A stretch of 64,000 nucleotides of DNA from Gautieria morchelliformis (GCA_015179125.1 WHVA01000074.1:186001-250000), one strand, 5' to 3'; positions 33,985-45,205 are shown, numbered from the stretch's first letter. Program-made: numbers and translations. Notes: generated by a model from the letters alone, not told the origin.

Positions 33985-34821
33985 TCAAACACAAAGAACC
34001 GTGCTGTCGATCACAAAATCTGGAGGGGCCCTTGTCTTCGACAAGGGAACAGGTGGAGAATATACTGTAAGGCCTAAGCCACGGCTAGCCGCCGTATCTA
34101 TTCTCCCGCACATGTCGGCAGGTTTGCAGCTGTACGCTGCCCTCCTTTCGACCTTCTCCCAAAGACACTTTTGCCAGTCGATGAAGCTCGCGTAGACATC
34201 GACCAGGTCGTCCAGGCCGTCCTCCGTGGTAGAAAAATAGCCATCGGTGTACAACTCGTGTACTTTGCCACGCAGCGCATCTCTCTTATCCAGGACAAGC
34301 CACGTCACCTCTCCGTTTCCCACCCATAAACATAACGCGGGGATGGTGGTTCCGTAGGCAGGGCATCCGAATGACATGGCGGAGAGTCGTGGGGGCATGT
34401 ATCCTAGCCAATTATATCCGCCGATCTTCTGCACTGGGTCGTCTACAGACGCAGGCAGACCACATGCAGGAAGGCCAGGCCAGCTTCCCCGTATGGCAGC
34501 GCGGGCCGGCCATTCAAGGACCCAGAGGCAAAACTCCTCTGGGAGGAACTTATGCTCCGTTAGCAGGCCACCTAAGTATGCCTTGCGATCAAAGGGCCGG
34601 AGTCTGGATAGGACCCACGGCCGTGTTGGGATAAATAACGGGGACTGGATGATCTTCAAATAAAGATCAAGGAGGGCGCGGCGAGCAGGCAATATTGCGG
34701 CGTGTGGGACAAGGTGTCGCCAGTGGTGATTAACGCCTCGGGCTGCAATGAGAGCCTTGAGGTGAAGAGAGGAAAAGAATTGGAGAAGGATTTCGTTGGG
34801 GATATCTGCGAGCTGAGCCAT
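33985..34821 (-). CDS. F-box protein (single exon, 278 aa)
   Basis: The N-terminal F-box reads LADIPNEILLQFFSSLHLKA followed by an Arg-Gly-Val-Asn-His-His-Trp-Arg stretch (aa ~4-35). This binds Skp1 and makes the protein a probable substrate adaptor of SCF ubiquitin ligases. The C-terminal part has the IPTRPWVLSRLRPFDR stretch seen in large mushroom F-box families and no WD or leucine-rich repeats. The frame is intact with no intron. A TATA-like TATAAATG on the minus strand lies ~30 bp upstream of the ATG (near 34848). The substrate is unknown. It is the first intact host gene after the transposon block. Confidence 0.82.
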   Translation of the reverse strand: MAQLADIPNEILLQFFSSLHLKALIAARGVNHHWRHLVPHAAILPARRALLDLYLKIIQSPLFIPTRPWVLSRLRPFDRKAYLGGLLTEHKFLPEEFCLWVLEWPARAAIRGSWPGLPACGLPASVDDPVQKIGGYNWLGYMPPRLSAMSFGCPAYGTTIPALCLWVGNGEVTWLVLDKRDALRGKVHELYTDGYFSTTEDGLDDLVDVYASFIDWQKCLWEKVERRAAYSCKPADMCGRIDTAASRGLGLTVYSPPVPLSKTRAPPDFVIDSTVLCV

Positions 34822-34859
34822 GCGAGCGATAGAGAGAGTCTTGGGACATTTATACGACA

Positions 34860-36242
34860 GACCAACACGCCAACACGGGTATATGAAAGCATGCCCAAGT
34901 TGTACTTAATCTTCAGGCGGCATGTGTCACTAGCAGACGACAGGCTGGACATGTTGTGGACTCAGGCAGTGGATAGCTACCGATCGACAGGTGACACCAG
35001 CGTGGCCTGGTTGCTTGCGAGAGAGTTATGCATACTTTTCGCTGCGGGAAGTCTACCCCGGATAAATGAGTGGTCAGTCCATATGCGGCTTTGATAAAGG
35101 TCCACGCCCCACAGTCGATAGATACACCACTGGCCCGGTGGTGAATCCACCGGCCGGTCAGCTAGGGGTCCATGCATGTCTGAAACCACTTAGAGTACAT
35201 GGAATATCCACTCACAGTACGGCCTTTTTTTTGGTGTATTTCATTTACATTTACATATGATAATTATTGGGGTATCATAAAAAGAAGAACAGGCCTGTAA
35301 ATTAGTGTCACACACCATCCCCCACTTTGAGTCAAGCGCACTGTGAACAAACTGACTACATATCATGGCAATGTTTAAAGCAATTAGGGTGTGCAAAAAT
35401 TCCGGCTACCACGATTATTCGATAGTGCCACTTTCCATATCCACTCGGCAAGAGTTTATTCAACTGGGCACGGGGCTGGTTGTAAGGAATGGCGTGAAAT
35501 GGCAAGCCTAGCAGGTGACCATCTGGAGATTATACCTGGAGAGATTGAGTTTCTACTTAGTCGACTGGGTGCCTGGCGCCTATACGGCACATCGACCCCC
35601 AGACCCCGGGCCGAACTTATACTCACAGCTAATATATCAGAACAGACGAACCTGTCCCGGCCCGAGTGGCAATCTGACGAGGAAGGTCACCGCGTGAGGA
35701 AGTCACGGTGGTGCCATGGCGCCGCCAGATCCTCCAGTCGACTCGGTGAGTCCGACAATAACACACCTCTAACTCAAGACTGGGAATCGTTTATTGCTAT
35801 CAGGGGGCGATGAAATGAATTCCTTATTCCTTTTTAATAGCCCTTTGTTGAACTTAGTAGGGCTACATTGAAGTTTATACGCCAACCCGGCCCGGTAGAC
35901 ATGCGTCCGAGTCGTCACACATTAATTGTGTCTTCCTAGTAGTAGACTCTTGCAGCCAGTATGATTCCCCTTTACCTGCATGCATATGCATATGGGACTT
36001 GTGGTGCCTGGAACAGCTTGGGGAGCGACTACTTGACCATCACATTGCTGTCCGAAATCTACTTACAGTAAGGTACGTGGTCTCTTGCATGGACTAAGGG
36101 CATCGGAAGTATCTGCTGCTACCACCGACATTGCTGCTGACCACAGTTCCCCTGACCTCAACCAGCTCATAACTTATAAATCACGCCAATGCCTTCCCGA
36201 GGTCGTTAAATACAGATAGGAATGACTGTGAGCCGATACACA
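34860..36242. other. No gene recognised
   Basis: About 1.4 kb with only short overlapping frames; the longest plus frame is 35391-35813 (140 codons) with no recognisable features. Contains the promoter of the F-box gene at its left edge. Confidence 0.35.
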
Positions 36243-37046
36243 CTAAGGAATCCTGAACATCACGATTCCCGCCCTGTCAAAATCGACCGCCTTCTTCGCT
36301 TCCTTGCTTGTCCCGCTGTTGATGGCCCCCGCGACCAACAGTCTCATTGCATCTCTCACCGCCGCCTTCTTCGCTTCCAACAATATTTCACCGCCGTCCC
36401 TGCCTTTGCTCTCGCCTGGTACATCACCATGCATGTCCTTCTCCTCGGCTTCCACTTGTCTTCCAGGTACGACCACCCTCTCCCAATCAACGCAAAGCCC
36501 TGAATACTCGGACAAAACATTTATCACACCTTTCGCTTTCGCGCTCTCCAATCCCCCGGGCAGCTTCCCGATCTTGTGTAGCTGCTCAAGGGTCAGGGTA
36601 TCCCATGCAACGAGTGGTGACCCTGGCCGAACGGGCAATACGACAGCGGGACAGCCATTGAGCAGGATGTACTCGATCACTGACTCGCTGGGGCGCGCGG
36701 AAGTGGTCCAGTAGTGTCTGTGCGGTTTTATGCCCAGGACGAGGATGACCATCCGGCGCGGGAGCGGGAGCGTTGTGGGGACGGAAGGATCCGGGGTGAT
36801 GGAACCTGGGGGATCGGCGCGGTTGATTGAAGGCGATGGGGAGGGGGAGCGTGAACGGGATAGTTTGGCGGTGGTATTCGCGACCATGTCAGACAGCGAG
36901 GGGATATTGAGATGAGACCGCGAGGCACGTTCGACGCGAGGTCGAGAGGGGTCCGACGTTGCATTGCACAGAGGGATCACGATTGCGCTCTCGTTGAGCA
37001 GTCTTGGAACATGCGCGGTATTATCAGATACATGATTATGGCGCAA
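36243..37046 (-). CDS. Conserved basidiomycete hypothetical protein (267 aa)
   Basis: Single frame from MRHNHVSDNTAH to GIVMFRIP. The N-terminal third is Ser/Pro/Arg-rich and disordered (RSRSPSPSPS). The core reads VLGIKPHRHYWTTSARPSES, then EYILLNGCPAVVLPVRPGSP and AWDTLTLEQLHKI. The end is an acidic/basic helix region. The core pattern is familiar to me from uncharacterised Agaricomycete proteins, but I know no domain name. No signal peptide or membrane span. The exact start is uncertain; an internal Met near aa 55 (MVANTTAK) is an alternative. Confidence 0.6.
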   Translation of the reverse strand: MRHNHVSDNTAHVPRLLNESAIVIPLCNATSDPSRPRVERASRSHLNIPSLSDMVANTTAKLSRSRSPSPSPSINRADPPGSITPDPSVPTTLPLPRRMVILVLGIKPHRHYWTTSARPSESVIEYILLNGCPAVVLPVRPGSPLVAWDTLTLEQLHKIGKLPGGLESAKAKGVINVLSEYSGLCVDWERVVVPGRQVEAEEKDMHGDVPGESKGRDGGEILLEAKKAAVRDAMRLLVAGAINSGTSKEAKKAVDFDRAGIVMFRIP

Positions 37047-37130
37047 TACGTTGGTCCAGGCAAGGACTCACGTTTCGCCGATTCTATAATCGCCACCTAA
37101 AAAGGGGCCATGACAGAACACAACGTCGGG

Positions 37131-38228
37131 GGTCATGGTGCGTGGTATAATGGGCCTCCGTCCCGAAGCGAACAGATATGGTGAAAACCAACCCTTGAGA
37201 ACGCAGTGTCAAAATCAGTGAAGCCCTGCAGCCGCTGAAATCGACACACCTTCTCAACCTGTAATGCACCTTAACTCAGCCTGGCAATAGGTCAAGCGCC
37301 AATAGAAATACACACGGCAAGGTAATCCTTTACACTCGAGAATAAGGAGGGATCGGCATGCGTGGATGCACGGAAGAAGCCCAGTGCTGCATCAGTGAGC
37401 GTGTGCTTGTACTTCAGAGTAATAGTGAGTGACTTGATGGCTGTGGTAGAAAGCCGACGATCGTTGCTTGGGATAACGTGTTTCACAGGATCAGCAATGA
37501 GCAGGTCGTCTGCGACCTTGTAAACAAGAGAATCCCATGAGAAAATGAAGCGGCGGGGTGCATATAAACGCGGTATATACTTTTACACCGAGCTCAAAGC
37601 CAGTATGAAGACCAAACTCAACGATGATGCCGTCTCCAAGGCTTGAGATGAAAACATCGCCCACAGGCCCCATAATGGGAGCCACAATCGCAGCTGTACC
37701 TTGATGGGATTAGACGCACAGGATGCGGAGGATCAGAACCTGGAGTGGGAAAAGTATGTGCTGTCAGGCATCGACGCACCCCCCGTGGCAACGATGACCA
37801 TGTGTACGGCCAAATCACGAAACCGGATGCACGGCAATAACAACGGAGACGAGTCTCCCCACTATTCATCCCAGGGTACGTTTGAGCAGATTCGTGCCTG
37901 GAATACGACTAGCAATACTCACCGGAGAAAGACAGACAACAGAAGCGCCAGCCGCTCTCAGGGACTCATAGGACGACATGACAATACGTCCAGGCATGGA
38001 CTATAGTTGGCATCGAAGTCAGATCTGGACGTCGCCCAACAGTTTTGAATAAAGGGAAGCTACCCCAGCGAGCTTGCGCACTATCCATGGTGCTTCTATC
38101 TCAGTCTCAGCGTCAGGGACAGAAGTGGGGTTCACGGGCTGTAGTTCTGATGCATCGGGCATTGCGCGAGAACCCGAGGTATGACTATAAAGGGAACACA
38201 CGGGGCTAGGCAAGGAACTTCTGGACAA
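37131..38228 (-). CDS. Unrecognised spliced gene (tentative model)
   Basis: Coding-like blocks separated by plausible introns include MPDASELQPVNPTSVPDAET...LASLYSKLLGD type sequence (about 38185-38035), PGRIVMSSYESLRAAGASVV (about 38000-37925), APIMGPVGDVFISSLGDGII (about 37695-37575), DDLLIADPVKHVIPSNDRR to SVKDYLA (about 37510-37310), and EKVCRFQRLQGFTDFDTAF to a stop near 37131. GT and AG signals flank most blocks, but the middle (37920-37700) is not resolved. I do not recognise the family. Confidence 0.35.
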
Positions 38229-38536
38229 GAAAAATCAGGGGTATATGGTCCTGAAGACAAATATTGTTCCGCAGTGGTAAGGGCCCAGTCGAACAAAAAA
38301 CATACTGCGAGTATATTCAGCACTTTCGGAATCCGTTTTGGCCACCGATTTGGGAGTACAGGCGTTGAAAGTAAAGATACGGGGGTCACGCCGTAGTGGT
38401 AGATTGGAACATGAAGCGTGCCCGACAGATGTGTGTTGCAGCAAGTTTGCTATCATATTAGCGCTAAGCGCATGATGACCCGGCACAAATGGAACTCGGC
38501 ACTTCCCGCGCTTCCCGCGCTTAGCAGTGACAGACC

Positions 38537-39377
38537 ATGGCTGCGCTGAGAGCAGCAGCAGCGGCAAGCTCTTCGTTGAAGGCCACATCGACAACCGACG
38601 TTTTCATATCGATGTTCCCTGGTCGACCAGCAGATAAATACCGAGGCGCTGTAGTCGAGGTCCGTGGTTACCGCTGCATTAAACATGCAGATTATTGTTA
38701 CAGTGTGCGTGATTCTAACTCTGCTACATGGGCCCATTCTTCGATAGGACCTGCAACTTCCACCAGCGTTTTCGCTCCCGGAGAACGAGGCAGTCGCCCG
38801 GGCCATCGAGCTTGCCTACGACAGAGATTTTACCCATATCCCGTGGGTGTTATTCCACCGAGCCCAGTCCGGGTGGCACTCACCTTTTCTGTTCTCTTGG
38901 AAAGTGTACTGAGCTCAAAAGGTCGAAAGCCTTTGGGATACATTGATGTCCCAACCCTCAAAGCGAAATGGGAGGCTGGCGAAGTGAATCCTGTAAGGGT
39001 CTACTATCCAGGACCCGACATTGCTGCTGACATGGCCAACCCTTGGATATTCAGAACGACCCCGTCTCGGTTGCTATGACCAAGTTTGAGAGGTCTGCCT
39101 CGCATCGCTATACTCTGATAACACCGTCTACCCCTCTGGGAGAACTTGAGGCCTTCTTGAAGGCCAATATTTTTGCGCTTGGTAAGGCACAATTGTCCAG
39201 GAAACTTGTTAACGGCGCTCATTCCGAGTCAGTCACAGATCGCGATCGTCAATTTGTCCTAGCGCTCGCTACTCCGTCAGATCTTGAAGTCAGTTATTTT
39301 CTTAAAAAGTATACTTTTATCTGGCTAATCGACTCCGCACGCAAATATAGAATTTCGTCTCAAGACGTGGGCTCTAA
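38537..39377 (+). CDS. CBS-domain protein (171 aa)
   Basis: Six exons: 38537-38659, 38748-38842, 38905-38992, 39055-39181, 39233-39288, 39351-39377. They sum to 516 nt, an exact frame. The product holds a pair of CBS motifs. The first is around DLQLPPAFSLPENEAVARAI and LSSKGRKPLGYIDVP; the second around MTKFERSASHRYTLITPSTP and ALVTDRDRQFVLALATPSDL. The end is ENFVSRRGL. CBS pairs bind adenine nucleotides and usually regulate a partner enzyme; small stand-alone CBS proteins in fungi are uncharacterised. No other domain is present. It is convergent with the repeat protein gene, whose stop is 231 bp away. Confidence 0.85.
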
Positions 39378-39608
39378 CTCCTTGTCTTGTTTCTTGCGTT
39401 CTCGTTGGAGCTCTCGTGTCAGCCGGCATATAGCAATAGATGGACTGCTGAGGCTCAACCCCCGGCTATCGTAACCGCGTTATATTGAAATCTGTATTAC
39501 ATTATGGAAAAGTGATATTGCCCTCTCTGTTGCTTCATGGATATCTCAGAATTTGAGCCGGGCGGTGATGCTTGACCGCGGTGTATTTGAGCCTTACTGA
39601 TATCTGTG

Positions 39609-41234
39609 TCATGTCAGAAGACGCAGCCTGACGTGAGGTGTAGAGCACACATACCATACGACCTTCACTAGACTTTGTGAACCATCAGGGTTGATCGCCC
39701 CCCCAGATTTGGCCAACATCCACGTGTCCTTCACTCCAACAACCTTACCACAGGGGCTAAGATAGTGGCCGAAGAGAGGCTGTTTTCCGTCCCTAGGGGT
39801 AGGAGGCACATACACCAATCGTGGGTACTCCGTAAGAGGCTCGAGATGTGCTTGGATGGGTTCAGCTATCTTTGGTGTCGCCGGGCCCGAGTCCCCCGTG
39901 TCAAACGTCTGATCTGAACCCTGCGCTGAGTGGTCGTCATTTTGCGAAGCCTTAGGCCCCTTGCGGCAGCATCTGATAATGAAGTAGAGGCCCACACACA
40001 GCGCAGAGAGCGTAGCCGTGCACAGGGTTATAGCCAGAGCAAGGTGAGTGCTGAGAAAAGAGTGTGCCGCGGCGGGGTGAGCTTGGCCGGCGAAGATGTC
40101 ACTCTCATGGGACGGCTTGTCTTCATGCGACTCGGGGACGTGGACGACACCCACAGCAGCTTCAGGCACAAAATCGACCTTTGGCCCGTGCGAGAGAAAG
40201 GAGGTAGAATCCTGGCATGGGTTCTGAGAGTCAGGGCGAGAAAGTCCCGAGGAAACCTCGCCCCCTTCCAATGGCATCGGGGCTGCGTGAGCCGCGGAGT
40301 GAGCTTGGCCGGCGAAGATATCACTCTCACTGGACGGCTGCGAATCAAGGACGTGGACGACACCCACAGCAGCTTCAGGCACAGAATGGTCCTGCGAGAG
40401 AAAGGAGGTAGAATCCTGGCTTGAGTTCTGAGGGTCAGGACGAGAAAGTCCCGAGGAAACCTCGCCCCCTTCCAATGGTATCGGGGCTGCGTGAGCCGCG
40501 GAGTGAGCTTGGCCGGCGAAGATGTCACTCTCACTGGACGGCTGCGACTCAGGGACGTGGACGACACCCACAGCAGCTTCAGGCACAGAATGGTCCTGCG
40601 AGAGAAAGGAGGTAGAGTCCTGGCATGGGTTCTGAGGGTCAGGGCGAGAAATTCCCGAGCAAACCTCGCGCCCTTCCAATGGTACCGGGGCTGCGCGAGT
40701 CGCGGGGTGAGCTTGGCCGGCGAAGATGTCACTCTCACTGGACGGCTGCGACTCAGGGAGGTGGACGACAACAACAGCAGCTTCAGGCACAGAACGGTAC
40801 TTTGGCCCGTGCGAGAGAAGGGAGGTAGAGTCCTGGCTTGGGTTCTGAGGGTCAGGGCGAGAAAGTCCCGAGCAAACCTCGCGCCCTTCTAATGATACCG
40901 GGGCTGCGTGAGCCGCGGGGTGAGCTTGGCCGGCGAAGATGTCACACTCACTGGACAGCTGCGAATCAGGGACGTGGACGACACCCACAGCAGCTTCAGG
41001 CACAGAATCGTCCTTTGGCCCGTGCGAGAGAAAGGAGGTAGAATCCTGGCTTGAGCTCTGAGGGTCAGGGAGAGAAAGTCCCGAAGAAACCTCGCCCCCT
41101 TCCAATGGTATCGGGGCTGCGTTTCCTTGAACCATGAAGACGAGAAGAATTACGAAGAGAACTTGGATGATGAGCTTGCAGGGGGCCACTGGCATGATAG
41201 ATGATGATATAATGAGCGTGGGTGGTAGACACAA
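39609..41234 (-). CDS. Secreted/single-pass membrane protein with five tandem ~70-residue repeats
   Basis: Single-exon frame of 541 codons. It begins with a signal peptide (best start MPVAPCKLIIQVLFVILLVF at aa 14, position 41195; cleavage near QGNA-AP). Five near-identical repeats follow (aa 39-390): each starts AAPxPLEGxEVxSG, continues with PDPQ..SQDSTSFLS and SVPEAAVGVVHVP, and ends SSESDIFAGQAH. Units 1, 2 and 5 are longer than units 3 and 4 by an HGPK segment. A transmembrane helix at aa ~395-420 (HLALAITLCTATLSALCVGL) is followed by a basic stop-transfer RCCRKG and a ~120-residue cytoplasmic tail. The repeats are Ser/Asp/Glu/Pro-rich and probably extended. A TATA-like GTATATAAAC (minus strand) lies near 41290. 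The layout suggests a surface receptor-like or adhesion/stalk protein; no family is recognised. The last ~15 codons might be an unspliced intron. Confidence 0.78.
   Translation of the reverse strand: MCLPPTLIISSSIMPVAPCKLIIQVLFVILLVFMVQGNAAPIPLEGGEVSSGLSLPDPQSSSQDSTSFLSHGPKDDSVPEAAVGVVHVPDSQLSSECDIFAGQAHPAAHAAPVSLEGREVCSGLSRPDPQNPSQDSTSLLSHGPKYRSVPEAAVVVVHLPESQPSSESDIFAGQAHPATRAAPVPLEGREVCSGISRPDPQNPCQDSTSFLSQDHSVPEAAVGVVHVPESQPSSESDIFAGQAHSAAHAAPIPLEGGEVSSGLSRPDPQNSSQDSTSFLSQDHSVPEAAVGVVHVLDSQPSSESDIFAGQAHSAAHAAPMPLEGGEVSSGLSRPDSQNPCQDSTSFLSHGPKVDFVPEAAVGVVHVPESHEDKPSHESDIFAGQAHPAAAHSFLSTHLALAITLCTATLSALCVGLYFIIRCCRKGPKASQNDDHSAQGSDQTFDTGDSGPATPKIAEPIQAHLEPLTEYPRLVYVPPTPRDGKQPLFGHYLSPCGKVVGVKDTWMLAKSGGAINPDGSQSLVKVVWYVCSTPHVRLRLLT
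40065..41120 (-). repeat. Coding minisatellite, five units of 204-222 bp
   Basis: DNA array underlying the repeats of the membrane protein. The plus-strand string CCAATGGTATCGGGGCTGCG or close variants recurs near 41100, 40887, 40675, 40471 and 40266. Spacing is always a multiple of three, so copy-number change would keep the frame. Units are about 90% alike by eye, implying recent expansion or gene conversion. Confidence 0.88.
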
Positions 41235-41285
41235 ATGTTGTCGATGTAGACAGCAAGAGGATTTCAGTGAAGTACATCTGCTACT

Positions 41286-41298
41286 GGTTTATATACAC
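41286..41298 (-). promoter_or_regulatory. TATA-like element upstream of the repeat protein gene
   Basis: Minus-strand GTATATAAAC about 55 bp upstream of the first ATG (41234) and ~95 bp upstream of the preferred ATG (41195). Spacing fits a TATA box; no transcript evidence. Confidence 0.45.
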
Positions 41299-41650
41299 AC
41301 TGTCTCGTCTGTCTCGTCTGTTTCGTCTTGGACGGTCTCGGACTCACAGGATTCAAACACCGCTAACCGGCTGTCTCCACCGAGACATACAGAAAATTGA
41401 TGTTGGCTAGAATACATCGACAGGTAACCAGTAGCTAGAGCTGAGGCATCGCAACGAACCCGGAGACATACATTCACATGGAAGACGCAGAGTGGAGTAG
41501 CTGTAAAAGTCTATGCTGCAGAGACCGAGAAAATGTGGACAGGCGGTTACATTACAATACCTGATATATGTGGATGGGAGGCAGAGCTGGGTTGATGCAT
41601 GATGTAAAACAAGATGAGCAGATGTTGATAATCGCAACATGTCCTGGGTC

Positions 41651-43687
41651 CTAAAGTTGAACCTTCCGCAAGTACTGCTGATGCAGCTCTCGTACGAATG
41701 TCGAATCATTCTAGGACATGCTCGGCATATCAGGACGCCATAGACTAAGAATCAAAGGTAAACGCACATTAAGCAATTCTATGACCTCTGCCGCCAACGC
41801 CTGTTCACTCAAGACCGAATCCCCGACTCGCCGCCTTTGTCCAAAAGCATCGAGCAATGCGCTGCGCACTTCCACAGGGTGAGAGCTCGCGCTCGAGCTG
41901 GTATCCCCGCCTATCTCTGATGTCTGAGAAGGCGTATTTCCGTGCTCCACGTGCTTTCGCCTGCGTCGATCCTTTCCCCTCTCTCTACCTTTCTTTTTGG
42001 AGGCCAGGAGTGGCAACTGCATTGCATCGTGCGCTTCTGGCTCGCTCACTGCAGCAAGTGCGCTAAGAAGCCCGTCTCCAAGCCCTATGGTCTGCCCTTC
42101 AGCAATCTCGTCTTCTTCGTCTAAGCTCAAATTTCTGTCATCCACCAGCGGCCACTCAACACCCTGTTCTTGTCTGAACCCACTGCCGCTCTGTGCGCCC
42201 TCTCGCAAACCGTTCTCTGTGGAAAGGCGTCGCCTCTCTTTCTCACGTTCCCTTCTCTTGGCATTTCGTGACCTCTGTCGACGCGATAAAGATTGATCGG
42301 CGGCCTGTTCACTTGCACCAACACCGACATTGGTGTGGATCTCTTCCTCCCACCCATCCTCATCAACTTCCTGCGTTGTCTCAGGGACGGTCAAATGTTG
42401 GGCGTAATAACTTCTTTCTAAGTTTACGATACTATTGCCGTTCGGCCTCGAGGCCCTGGAGAACTCCAATGAACTGGGTTTCACCAGAGACGCCACGGTT
42501 TCTCTACCATTCCGAGCAGTTGTACCTGGGTATGGCAAAGTACTGCGGCCTGCCGCGCCTGTTTGCGTGCTCTTGATCGATGGCTTTGGTCGGGACGGAC
42601 AAGATGGATTCGGGAGCTCCGAAGTGTGCTGTGTCGGTGTTGGTCCGCAGGACGTTGACGTTGACGAGGCTTGGCTTGCGGTGATACCGTTAGCATATGG
42701 AGGGTGTAGTGCATTTTCACCGAGAGGAGTGACAGATGGGATATAGTTGGTGGGGGCAGCAGCTTCTGATGCAGACGCAAAGATGGAGTCAAGCAAGGGT
42801 ATGCCAGTCGGAGGTAGTGCAGAGGCGGAAACGGCACGATTTGGGGGAGATGGGTCTAGTGGAGAAGCCGGTGGGTTTCCGAGCTTTGCAAGAAGAGTAG
42901 AAAGCGTCGACGTAGGTGGTGGGTCGACTGCAGAAGGGAGGGGGAGCGCGGTAGCCTCTGGATGTGCTTGTGCGGGTGTCGTGGACCACGTATCTGGGCT
43001 ACGTCGGTACTTATCTGGATATCGAATGTTTTGTTTAATGTAGGAGTGTAGCCTACAGCATGGAAAACTGAGCACTCCACGACAATGACTGGAGAAGACT
43101 AACCGCATCATGACCTGCGACATAGCTTCTCTATCTTGGGTGACCATCGTCCAAAGACCAATCGTGTCAGCTGCGAGATAGGGTTTAGCCTTGTCACATC
43201 AGGGTGGTAAACGAGAAACAAGACTCGCAGGTGACTTTGCCAAAGGCTCGGTAGATGAGGTATGCACTTGCAAATTCAACATCGTCATCTGGAGTCATAC
43301 GTTGGATATAGTCCCCAGTGTTATTGCGATTCAATATGTAAAATCCATATTTTGGCTCCTCCTCCCTACATGTGCGATGCTATCAACTGCACACTTCATT
43401 GTCGCAATTATTTCTACTCACCTCTCGAAAAGGAACATGGCCCCCTCACACCCTTTCTTCCTCCACTCGTCGCCTTTGTGATGATAGACACAGACGTGGG
43501 GGAACTGGTCGAAGAGCGACGCAATAGAAGGGTCATGCCGTTGAATGACTTTGAGGTTGTGTAAATATCGAGAGGTAGGCGGCATGAGCTCCTGTTTTGG
43601 AGGAAGAGACGGTGGAATTGCATTAGAAGGAATAATGTGGGATCGGGCGCGTGAGCGTGCATAGTTTTGACGACGAGCGGGAGCCAT
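41651..43687 (-). CDS. DCP1: mRNA decapping complex subunit DCP1
   Basis: Activator of the Dcp2 decapping enzyme in cytoplasmic mRNA decay. Exon 1 (43687-43422) encodes MAPARRQNYARSRARS and the start of the EVH1-type fold: YLHNLKVIQRHDPSIASLF, HVCVYHHKGDEWRKKGCEGA. Exon 2 starts at 43365 (KYGFYILNRNNTGDYIQRM). A later exon gives ADTIGLWTMVTQDREAMSQV (about 43170-43100). A long disordered Pro/Ser-rich exon follows (about 43040-41760) with the short leucine motif LLDSIFASAS. A final spliced exon (41710-41651, after CTAG) encodes NDSTFVRELHQQYL, the usual C-terminal trimerisation helix. Splice sites between 43290 and 43170 are only approximate. It shares a ~0.5-kb divergent promoter with the gene at 44206. 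Confidence 0.85.
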
Positions 43688-44205
43688 GAGTGGCGTTGCA
43701 AAGGTCGGAGAGACGGAACTGGTTACTTATAATTAGGCGTACTCCGACTTTGAAAACTCCGCCGGAAACACAGACAAGGAATTGACGAGGGCGACTTGCC
43801 TCCGACGAAGGGTTCTGTGACAACATGCTCGGATTATGAGTTCATTCATGCGCATCGGTTTTATAAGTGATATAGATGAGGGTCTACTTAGTATTTAGCT
43901 ATTTTACGAAAGTTTGAGGATATCCTGCGACCCTGGTCATTATGCGGTGACGAGAAATACACTTACTATTATTTCTTATCAGCAACTTCGCTGCTACGGC
44001 TACGGTAGGTTCTTACTGAGTAATGGAAGCTCGGGCGTGGCCTCAAAGCACTAGCTTATTGTCGGAGTTTCAGCGGTCAAGTTCAGCCACTCTTTCCACT
44101 CCTTGTTCTAATTTTCCTTATCTCTTACTGCGACACCCCCAGCATCCTCGTATCTTCTCCGCACCCCCCCCCCTCTTACAGAACACCTCTATTTCAGAGT
44201 CGGCC

Positions 44206-45205
44206 ATGCTAGATTCTTCACCAATTTCTATTCCGCCACCCACCAGGAAGCTTAAACGAACCGCTTCCGTCGCCTCGCTCCCCAGTCCCCCTCCTAGCGT
44301 CGAGCATCTCAAGAAGCGTACAACCTCCCAGAGGTTCGGAAGCGATAGTGAATCTGGGAGCGAGAATGAAGTTGATGAGATTGCAAAAGACCACAAAGTC
44401 ATAGGGAGGAAGTTGCTATTCCCAGCAGATTGTTCTACATCCTCTAGGGCGGAGGACGCAGATAATCCGTTCATGGACGAACCGCAGCTATCAGTTGTAA
44501 GAGAGCGTGCTGCTGTCAGCGCTGACAGTTCTCCGTCCACAACTCCGTCCGCACAACGCGAGGTAGCACCAACGTCACTCCCGCCATCCAAACGCAAGGT
44601 CACCAAGGCATCTCCCCCTTTACCACGGAACTCTCCCCATGCGGATCAACGCGGGAGGTGTTCCCCAGCCGAGTTACCCGTGCTTGACGAGGGTAACAAT
44701 CCGTTTCTGGTGGATTCGCGAACCAAATCGCGTCGTCCGCGCTCACCTCGCGACCTTGTGGAGCAACCGACTATGACATATGTATTGTACGTGTTCCTCT
44801 CTATCCCACATGAATGATCGTAACCATTTTTCCAGTAAGGGTATCAAGACCACAGTCCCGAACCCAAACTATAATTTGCCAGAGTCCGTATATGAATGTT
44901 CCCGCCTGCCGCTCTCCCACCCGGACTATTCTCCGCTGCCTATGCGCGCACCTAAGCGACTGTTTCCAGAAGCATATCCCGACCCAGGCAATGTTGAGGA
45001 AGACGGGGAAGGTTCTGATGGCGTAGTGGAAGGAGTGGATACGGATCTACGTACCCCAGACAAGAAGCCGCGCATGTCGAAGTTATTTGTGGATGCCGCC
45101 GGAAACCCATTGCCTGATAGTGGACCCCAGGGCGTACGGGCAAAGACCATGGATGCTCGAGACATTGGAAGAATGGCCGTAGGTCCCATTCGGGGGCGTG
45201 GTTAA
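44206..45205 (+). CDS. Hypothetical Ser/Pro-rich nuclear-type protein
   Basis: Two exons: 44206-44786 and 44836-45205, intron GTACGT...TTCCAG; an upstream in-frame ATG at 44023 is possible. The product starts MLDSSPISIPPPTRKLKRTA. It is rich in Ser, Pro and basic clusters (possible nuclear localisation), contains two NPF motifs (DADNPFMDE, GNNPFLVDS) and a conserved-looking core TYVFKGIKTTVPNPNYNLPE across the splice junction, and ends RMAVGPIRGRG. I believe the core occurs in other mushroom proteins but cannot name the family. Divergent to DCP1. Confidence 0.65.

Noticed and set aside
40217-41041. Several open plus-strand frames of about 65 codons with near-identical products across the repeat array
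   Set aside because: They are antisense shadows of the in-frame repeats of the membrane protein: periodic units divisible by three keep the complementary frames open. They lack a shared start or plausible protein texture.
44118-44606. 162-codon minus frame opposite the hypothetical nuclear-type gene
   Set aside because: Ser/Gly-rich complement of a Pro/Ser-rich coding exon; the plus strand has the start, intron and continuing exon.
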